A DNA stretch of 64,000 nt from Ischnura elegans (lineage: Eukaryota > Arthropoda > Insecta > Odonata > Coenagrionidae): contig NC_060251.1 of assembly GCF_921293095.1 (NCBI RefSeq), positions 64,683,585 to 64,747,584 of the forward strand, given 5' to 3'. The notes under the pieces are model-generated. The model was given only the letters and a program-made list of their open reading frames with translations. It ran no database searches and was not told where the DNA came from. Shown here in pieces: positions 57,073 to 64,000 of this stretch. The position numbers were made by a program, and so were the translations under genes. Position 1 is the first letter of the stretch; each line of letters begins with the position of its first letter.

Positions 57073-57468
57073 TTAATCGTGTGCGGACAGCCTTAGGAGG
57101 GTTTTCTTTTCAGTCCTTCCGAAGCATACCTGTTTGCTTACGTGACTCAACAGTTCACTAAAAAGAGAGACCCTATTGTAAAAGTTGTTCATAGATATTG
57201 AATGGCCAGGACATCGTATTAAGGACCAAAGACAGATCTGTAACAACGACTGCCTCCATACCAGATTGGTCCTTGGTCCTGAGTTTTTTTCCTGCTCATT
57301 CTCAGACCTGTTCTCCACATCTGTTTTCCCCTCATTTGCCGAATCGAGGAAAGAATAAAAATGTCCTTCAGTCCATTTCGGTCGCTGTATAGGTCTCCCG
57401 CACAACAACTTTGTCCATATGCCCAACACGGCCATCATTAGGGTCCTTCCCTCTCGCATTTCCTTCAA
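57073..57468 (-). pseudogene. piggyBac-like transposase relic, copy B
   Basis: A 131-codon open frame, the best preserved copy. It has KWTEGHFYSFLDSANEGKTD, LLQICLWSLIRCPGHSISMN and NNFYNRVSLFSELLSHVSKQ, then VCFGRTEKKT. The DNFY..V.LFEELL block followed by C-GT-R fits piggyBac-type transposases. The catalytic aspartates of other blocks are not all visible and the frame ends soon after. The assignment is moderate. Confidence 0.6.
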
Positions 57469-57821
57469 AATTCTCCTGTGTCTTCATGGTTCTGCCGTCG
57501 CCTTAAGGCTACCGAGGCATATCTGTAAATTAACGACTTACCCTTAGGTATTCTACTGAGCAGCACACGGGCAAGGATTTTGAAGGGGTGGAATGGATCC
57601 AGAGAGCTAGGATAAAATGAAAAGAAAAGGGATTTATTTTTTATTTTCTACGTAAGGTCGGAATAAATTTAGAAATTCATCACCCTCCTTTTTTGATCAT
57701 CAACCAACTCCACTGAGGCCACCAGCCTCTTCAACACATCCTGCCTCGCACTCAACGACCTCCCTCTCTTATGCAGTTAAGGGCTGCCGCTGCATGAGGT
57801 GGTGGATGCAGAGGAGCTCAA

Positions 57822-58295
57822 GGAGCACCCATCGCCTCCGTCCTGCAAGCTCCCTGGAGACTCCGGCTGGCTAGAAATAAATAGGCAAGGAAGAGAAACC
57901 GTATCCCGTTCGTAAAGCACCAAGTGCATGACCCCGTGAAGAGGTCATGTGGCCGCACACTCTCTATTCTCCTTCCCTCTCACTCCCTGTGGCAGGGTTC
58001 CTTATGTCCTACAACAATAGTAAAAATGAAATTACTTGAGAGGATATTACGAGTAATGGAGCACCCATCGCCTCCGTCCTGCAAGCTCCCTGGAGACTCC
58101 GGCTGGCTAGAAATAAATAGGCAAGGCAGAGAAACCGTATCCCGCTCGGAAAGCACCAATTGCTTGACCCCGTGAAGAGGCCATGTGGCCGCACACACTC
58201 TATTCTCCTTCCCTCTCACTCCCTGTGGCAGGGTTCCTTTATGTCCTACAATAATAGTAAAAATGAAATTACTTGAGAGGATATTACGAGTAATG
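57822..58295. repeat. Tandem repeat, two ~235-bp units (copy B)
   Basis: Same array as 42085-42545, with the two units starting near 57822 and 58060. Units within B are as alike as units between A and B, so the array existed before the block was duplicated. Confidence 0.8.
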
Positions 58296-58308
58296 GAGCA
58301 CATTGTCC

Positions 58309-58685
58309 ATCTTCCTCAAGTTCAACGAGGAAGAGATATTCCGAGTACCATGGATCATAAGCTTTGCCAGTATTTTAATTGCTATTCGGGAAATTGAGAC
58401 AATCCACAAAACTGATGATGCTGGCCCCTTAAATGTTTCCGATATGCAGCTTACTTTTTATTACCTTTTTATACTGCAGCATAACTGTAAGGAAGACGGG
58501 TATGTAAAAGGAAAATGAAAGGACTATATTTCATTCATTATTCTTTTATTCAGGAAAACAATAAAGTGACATTTCAAGTAGGTGTAAGAAGTATATCTAT
58601 TAGAATTATAAACGTCAATGCAGAAGAATTAAATTGACGGAAAACAAAGCACAGGTAATATGATACACATACAATGGTATCATAG
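58309..58685. other. Copy B-specific 377-bp segment
   Basis: It replaces the 2.35 kb (42561-44912) found at the same place in copy A. A short frame (58303-58518) reads FLKFNEEEIFRVPWIISFAS and is not recognised. It may be the original sequence or a separate insertion. Confidence 0.45.
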
Positions 58686-59966
58686 AATGGCATGAGAGCA
58701 TCAATGTAAGGCCAGGTAAAAGCAAACATGCATACAACTCTTGACTGAACACAAGACAGGATATTGACACGAAAACCGGAGCTTGACAGGACACACAAAT
58801 GTGTACTTAAGTGACAAAACAATGTGCCATTTCAAAATTATGATGATTTTTGTGTTATTATAGCTCTACAACATAAATCATTAGCCAAAACTTTGCCCCT
58901 CATTTGAAAATTGAAGGCGTGTATACTCAATGGAGGCATGTTACGGCAGTGTTTCAGCTCAATGTGTAATGAGTATAATTTTATCATAAGAAACTGAGAA
59001 GTGTCTCACATCTACAATTGAAATGTATCATAAATAGACTATTCAAGCACAGTACTTGCAAGTTTAAAAAAACTACCAAATACTACATTTACCTGAGCCA
59101 AAAGTCATGAAATATGAGGGCACGGTGAATACATTATCTGCACTATGATAGCAGTCCTTAAATAGTGTAGCCGTAAGGTGCAACAGTCATTAAAAAACAA
59201 AGAGATATCTAACCACAGATCTAATAGAACACACAACCCAGGAAAGATGGTGGGAACATGGCACTAACTCGTTCAGCATCAGAGGAAGGGCACTCAAAAG
59301 CACATGGTCATTCAAAGCTTTGAATTTCATACAACATAGACCACTGGCATGCAATGAACATGAAAGGGCATAGAAATAGATTATGCCTTATCAAATATTA
59401 AATTAACGTCAGCCTAAAGACATGAAATATAACGGAATGGTTAATGGATGAAATGACCGCAGGATGGTAGCCCTTAAAAAGTGAAGCAGTGAGGTAGGTT
59501 ATGTAATGCTGTATTTACTGTAAACCTAGATAAATATCAATTTACAAGGCATATTCAACTTATGAAGCAACACTTGAATGTACCATATGTCACTACTACA
59601 AAGCTTATATCTACTACATTATTTCTTTTCTCTATTGCTAAACTTAAAGAGTATAATACAACCTAATCCTATAATAATTATTTAAAACTCTAACCAATGG
59701 TGCATCACTACATGTAGCAGAAGTTAATGTAGTGCTTCTTGAAGGGCACTGGAAAGAATACCCATGCCCCCAAAACTCTTCTTCGTGGCACTTACAAAAA
59801 TAGTCTCACAAGCAAGGATGTAGTCGAGGAAAACTGTAGAAGACACACCTAGACTCCCAAACGGAGACTATTCACCAAAGGCTTTTGCATGGATTAACCA
59901 TTTATCCTCATTGATGAGTCCATCATCAGATACTTTCAGAATTCTTCAACGTGGACAGTGGTACCA
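58686..59966. repeat. Duplicated block 2, copy B (P-element 3' part)
   Basis: Same-strand copy of 44913-46196. It breaks off within GGACAGTGGTACCACAGCAA, where a LINE begins. Confidence 0.85.
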
Positions 59967-61166
59967 CAGCAACAACAGTACACAATGCTGGCCTCCGGCT
60001 GGCCACTGGTGCGTTCAGGACCAGCCCGATTACTAGTATTTACGCTGACTGTGGAGAACCACCGTTGTACATCCGGAGAAATATTTTAATGTGCAATTAT
60101 GCTGCCAAAATTGTATCATTAAAAGATCACCCTTGTTTTACTGCAATTTTTAAACCTAGATTTATGGATGTTTTTAACCGTAGGACAAGATCTACGAAGC
60201 CTTTAGGCGTGAGATTTCGTAATTTTATGAATGAAGCTGAATTTCGGCTACCCGAGATCATCCTCCAAGAATGCTCAGCTAACCCGCCGTGGGTCATTCC
60301 ACGACCAGATGTTATTTTTTCTTTAGCGCGGGGAGCTAATTCCTCCACTTTGGATTTGGAGTACAAGCTCCTTTTTAAAGAAGTTCTCGACCGCAAACCG
60401 CGGCTATACCCATTTATAGTGATGGCTCAAAATCCGAATCAGCTTGTGCCTGCGCCGTCATTCCTTATGATGGCGGCACGATCCAAGCTAAACTCAACCC
60501 GCTCTGCAGTATATACAACGCAGAACTTCTTGCCATAAAATATGCTCTGGAAAATATATCTTTACGCAAGTCCTATCTAATCTGCTCAGACTCCTTAAGT
60601 GCACTTCGTGCCATTTCAGATTACTACCCCTCTCATCCCTTGGTGCAGTCCATACAAGATACCCTCTTTGAGCAGGACGGGCATTACAATTTCTTTCATG
60701 TGGATCCCGGGGCATGTCGGAATTCGAGGCAATGAGATAGTGGATGCAGCAGCGAAGAAGGCACTTAGTAAAACCAACATCGATGTTGTTAGGATCTCCT
60801 CCGACGATCCAAGAGCCGCACTGAAGAGAATGTTCCTGGAGCAATGGCAAGAGGTGTGGAATAATATCACGCTATAAACTGAGAAACATCAAAGTGGAGA
60901 CGACCGCTTGGTCCACCTCAGCCAGGAGTAGTCGTAGGGAAGAGGTCGCCCTCACTAGGCTTAGAATTGGTCATACCGCGCTCACACATGCATACCTCTT
61001 AACCGAAGAGAAGCAACCTCCCCGCTGTGATAGCTGTTATTGCATCCTTACTGTGAGACACGTTCTGGAGGAATGTACCAAATACTCTCGTGAACGCAGG
61101 GAACTAGTTGGAAACCAAGATATACGAACCGTTCTGGGTAATAATCTGGATAATAAAATAATGTAA
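59964..61166 (+). pseudogene. I-type LINE 3' part: RT tail, RNase H, zinc knuckle-like end
   Basis: The plus-strand frame 59964-60538 opens with HNAGLRLATGAFRTSPITSI and YADCGEPPLYIRR, the conserved block after RT. RNase H follows after frame slips: IYNAELLAIKYAL, CSDSLSALRAISDYYPSHP, then FMWIPGHVGIRGNEIVDAAA. The C-terminal LTRLRIGHTALTHAYLL and PPRCDSCYCILTVRHVLEEC end the element. RNase H inside a LINE suggests the I group. At least two frameshifts make it inactive. The RT domain is lost, so it is 5'-truncated into the P-element copy. Confidence 0.88.
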
Positions 61167-61627
61167 TGCAATATATCGTCAACACAGGAATAATTAAACT
61201 CTTGTGACTTCATACAATGGGATACCCTATTTATTGAAAGCGCTTAATAGAACTCAATAAGCTTCCTTGAGGGAAAGGAACTATGAGCGGTGCAAATGAC
61301 CCTGCTGTCGACGCACTCCTTAAAAAAAGGGTACTCCAAATAGGTGAGCCAATGCCTTACTCCTGCTAATAGACACCATTGAATTATTAAAATTAGTAAA
61401 ATGACTAATTAATAAGTGGTCATGTGGCTTGGGTGAGGTCCCCATTTTTGTTGTGAAGGCAGTCTTTTCCATTGTATCACATCCACTGTCCAGATGTTAT
61501 ATAGTACATGTCCTTCGAGGAAGGTAGCTTTCCTAGCATCCTTTAACATGCTCTGGTTATCCCATTGTAAAAACTGCCAATCTTGGTCCTCTGCTATTGC
61601 TTTCTTATAAACGATCCTCCCCACTAT
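61167..61627. other. No recognised gene
   Basis: Sequence after the I-type LINE, perhaps its 3' end (AATAATTAAACTC near 61190) and then unassigned DNA. Confidence 0.4.
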
Positions 61628-61945
61628 CTATCTATGAACATAACCCTATTGTATGCATATGATGCATTGTGTCTGATATATTCTAATTCTTGTAATGAAC
61701 TGATTGATGATGCTAACTCCTCAGTAAGTGATATGGATAAAAGGCGTTCCTATAACAAACTTCTCATTAACAGAAGTGAATCAAAATACCTCCGTTCTAC
61801 ATTAAAAAATCAACACCACTTCTCAGTCCCCTTATCAAATTGGATGACTTAAATATTGCAAAGGCCCCTCTAACAAAGTTTCTTGGTATGTGGATAACTT
61901 AGGACGTAAGCTGGGATTACCACACAGATGACGTCTATCAATCAT
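61628..61945 (+). pseudogene. Second LINE RT fragment
   Basis: Reads LLYAYDALCLIYSNSCNELI, where LYADDT has become LYAYDA, followed by NKLLINRSESKYL and, after a frame slip, AKAPLTKFLGMWIT. This is the order of RT motif C, the W..NKL.LN..KT segment and the FLG motif of a Jockey/CR1-type RT. The catalytic Asp pair is damaged. Confidence 0.75.
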
Positions 61946-62970
61946 CATGAATCACGCAATTCATGAAATATATCAAATAGAGGTTTAAATTAGACAATAG
62001 ATAGATTCCCATTAATTTGAAGTAACAGAAAATAAATATAACTTAAAATAAGAGGATGGTCAAAGCTTGAAGGTATTCTTACAAATGATATCTCCAGAAA
62101 TGTCATCCCTGGCTGTCAATGGTTCTGGAGATATACTGTCATTCCCTCAATTCGCTAATACGACATCGAACTCCTGCAATGATACTATAAAAGTATGTGT
62201 TACAAGGCAGTACCTGCTACATAAATGTCATTCAAAAAACTTGAATGTTTATTAACTCAACAGTCCATTACTTTACCTGCTCCTCGGGGTATGAATCTGG
62301 GCAATCAATCATTCCTTCAGCATACTCCCATCCAATTATTACCAGCACCTTCCTATCTACCTCATTTAGAGGGGGTATGCTGGTGGGCTGATTGCCCGTG
62401 GCATTTCTATTGGCCCTTATGGCAGCCCATTTTTTGGAAGTTTTAGATTTAAGGTCCCGCCAGCACTGAAAACACCGCCAATAAATAGATTACCTTGGCT
62501 CACAGGATTCTAATCAACTATGAAAATCATGGTAAATTATTTTGAGCTGGATGCATGAAACAGTGCAATTTTTAAAATAATTCCCCACTAGCCTCTCTCC
62601 AGGATTTCTCATTTTTCTCTTTTGTTCCTGGATTCCTCAAATCATTAAGCTGGGCTGTCAGCCCTTCCCAGCAGCCCCTCAACTCATCTCTCCCATGTAT
62701 TCCTATGTCAAATCCATTGAAGGAATTTTCAGTCTTAACAATAAGTTATTAAAAATATTTCCAGCATTCTAATTTCAACTTATAATAAATTTTTAAGTAT
62801 CAATTCAATAAAAAACTGAGGAAAGAAAAACTCCAATGGCCGTAACAAGGGACCTCGTCACAGGTAAAAACAAAACACTGTGTGGTATGCTGGAACGGGA
62901 AAGTTCGCAGCAGTGACCAACCCCTGCCTCTCAACCGGAAACCCTTCACTAACACACGTTCAACAGTGTA
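61946..62970. other. No recognised gene
   Basis: About 1 kb of A+T-rich DNA. Small open frames (62067-62446) show no family resemblance. Confidence 0.45.
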
Positions 62971-62975
62971 GAAAT

Positions 62976-63093
62976 CTTCGCGAGGGTTTTGGGGGACCTC
63001 GCTAAGGCTGCTTACGTTGAATCCAATCACTCGCTAAACTACGAAGGAACCTTCGCGAGGGTTTTGGGGGGCCTCGCTAAGGTTGCTTAAGTT
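62976..63093. repeat. Direct repeat of ~43 bp
   Basis: CTTCGCGAGGGTTTTGGGGG followed by CCTCGCTAAGG occurs at 62976-63018 and again at 63051-63093. It lies about 0.5 kb downstream of the Penelope-like ORF and could belong to that element's 3' region. Confidence 0.7.
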
Positions 63094-63299
63094 AAGGAAA
63101 CACACAATCAATCACACACACAACACTTACTCCGTGGGCTATACTCCGGGAGAATATGCTCAAAACTGAGCGATGGAACTGCCACATGGACGGGAAAAGC
63201 GTACCGGTTTCGGAATACAAGATTCCCTTCTCAACGCAACTGAGGTTAAAGCTGCACTTCAACAAGGTTGATTGATGAAAAAACAATAGACACCGCAGA

Positions 63300-63545
63300 A
63301 ATATATAAATAGAGAGTGAGGGGGAAATGGTTGTGGTGTAGAGGGTGGAATAGGAGAGGGGGAAATTGTGGTTGGACGTAAGACATGGGGGGGGGGTGGA
63401 AAAGGAGGGGAAGAGTTACGGACGGAGGTAAAGAAAGTGGGGGGAAGGGGGAAAGGGAAGGTTTTAACTTTGGACGGAGGGTGGGGGAAACGTGACGTAA
63501 GGATGACCGTTACGGAGTGGAAAAAAACTGTGGGCGTAATGTTCT
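63300..63545. repeat. Purine-rich, G-tract-containing stretch
   Basis: A strongly strand-biased run of G and A with many GGGG tracts (including eight or more G in a row near 63390). Minus-strand reading gives proline/serine-rich peptide. It may be 3' sequence of the Penelope-like element. Confidence 0.55.
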
Positions 63546-63586
63546 TAGCGCAATAGAGAAAATAGAGAAGAATTTGGGATGGGTCC

Positions 63587-64000
63587 TTAATCACTATTAA
63601 GGAGTTCCCCTTTGTTTTTATAAATGTAAATGCTCTCGCATGCGTCAAGTGGGTGATTTGATGTTAGTTTCAATAGAGTTAGGTTGTCTAGGGTAATTTC
63701 GTGGCCTGTGTCTGTAAGGTGTTGTGCAATGCTGGATTTCTCAGGTTTATTGTTTTTGTAATATGAGAGGTGTTCTTTGTATCTGGTGAGAATGTTGCGT
63801 CTTGTTTGACCTATGTAGGAAGCTTGGCAGGAATTACAATTCATCTGATATATGCCGGATTTTTCTTGAAGAGGTATCTTATCTTTACTGGTGCCTAAAA
63901 GTTGTTTTAGTTTGTAATCGTTGGTGTACGTGATTTTAGTGTTAACTGAGTTGAAGACTTTATCTAGATCTTTTGTTATGGTGAGGTTAAACGGGAGTTT
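63587..64000 (-). CDS. Penelope-like retroelement, C-terminal GIY-YIG endonuclease (partial)
   Basis: An open minus-strand frame enters at the window edge and runs to 63587. It covers a linker KLKQLLGTSKDKIPLQ, then the GIY-YIG nuclease start SGIYQMNCNSCQASYIGQTR, RNILTRYKEHL, SIAQHLTDTGHEI and the acidic CESIYIYKNKGELLNSD. The paired Cys between the GIY-like (SGIY) and YIG parts are typical of Penelope-like elements. The RT domain must lie beyond position 64000. The stop after LLNSD comes a little earlier than usual, and coding-like GPIPNSSLFSL follows it, so this may be an in-frame stop. The element is possibly recent. Confidence 0.88.
   Translation of the reverse strand, partial: KLPFNLTITKDLDKVFNSVNTKITYTNDYKLKQLLGTSKDKIPLQEKSGIYQMNCNSCQASYIGQTRRNILTRYKEHLSYYKNNKPEKSSIAQHLTDTGHEITLDNLTLLKLTSNHPLDACESIYIYKNKGELLNSD

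Larger units (their letters stand above)
56735..58308. repeat. Duplicated block 1, copy B
   Basis: Same-strand copy of 41018-42560, including the LINE edge, the piggyBac-like relic and the two-unit tandem array. It begins inside the LINE, at a junction with P-element sequence that copy A lacks. Confidence 0.85.

Noticed and set aside
63259-63648. 129-codon proline/serine-rich minus-strand frame
   Set aside because: It is mostly translation of a G/A-biased tract and overlaps the end of the Penelope-like ORF in another frame.
1-64000. CRISPR array, bacterial operon or phage genes
   Set aside because: No regularly spaced short repeats and no prokaryotic gene organisation. Every coding signal is eukaryotic or transposon-derived.

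Overview
This is eukaryotic DNA, almost certainly from an arthropod and most likely an insect. It is A+T-rich, has spliced genes with GT-AG introns, and is packed with transposon families typical of insects: hAT, pogo/Tigger-like, Harbinger, piggyBac-like, P element, a mariner-superfamily relic, several LINE clades, a tRNA-derived SINE and a Penelope-like element. The species cannot be named from the sequence alone.

Two host genes lie head to head. RpS8 (minus strand, 9101 to 6579, six exons, 208 codons) encodes 40S ribosomal protein eS8. Four of its five introns carry a box C/D snoRNA-like unit ending 66-72 nt before the 3' splice site. One has an antisense element matching the conserved 28S rRNA site of U46/SNORD46. 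About 0.9 kb away Fip1 (plus strand, 9991 to 38552, ten supported exons plus one candidate cassette exon) encodes the poly(A)-polymerase-interacting subunit of the mRNA cleavage and polyadenylation machinery. Fip1 is stretched to 28.6 kb by transposons in its introns.

Region by region. 1-6.5 kb: a repeat copy, a LINE fragment, a 744-bp inverted-repeat element and otherwise unassigned DNA. 6.5-9.1 kb: RpS8 and its snoRNAs. 10-38.6 kb: Fip1. Its largest intron (17.2-32.3 kb) holds a Harbinger MITE, a SINE, and a decayed BED-finger hAT transposase broken by at least three insertions, one of which (a TA-flanked pogo-like element) contains a LINE. The same intron also holds a 1.7-kb TA-flanked element and a 1.7-kb hAT element with a perfect 8-bp target duplication. 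The next intron holds a 1.1-kb near-palindrome with a tRNA-like core. 38.6-64 kb: no host gene recognised. This is a transposon graveyard with a LINE tail, piggyBac-like relics, a gag/RNase H element, a mariner-type HTH relic, a P-element transposase split by a Harbinger element, a second multi-exon Harbinger (HARBI1-like) gene with its Myb-like partner pieces, further LINE pieces and, at the right edge, the GIY-YIG end of a Penelope-like element. Blocks from 41-50 kb recur in shuffled order at 56-60 kb.

I see no bacterial operon, CRISPR array or defence system. The most interesting signals are the regularly placed snoRNAs of RpS8, the foldback in Fip1, the nested hAT/pogo/LINE stack, and the P-element/Harbinger mosaic with its shuffled duplicate.
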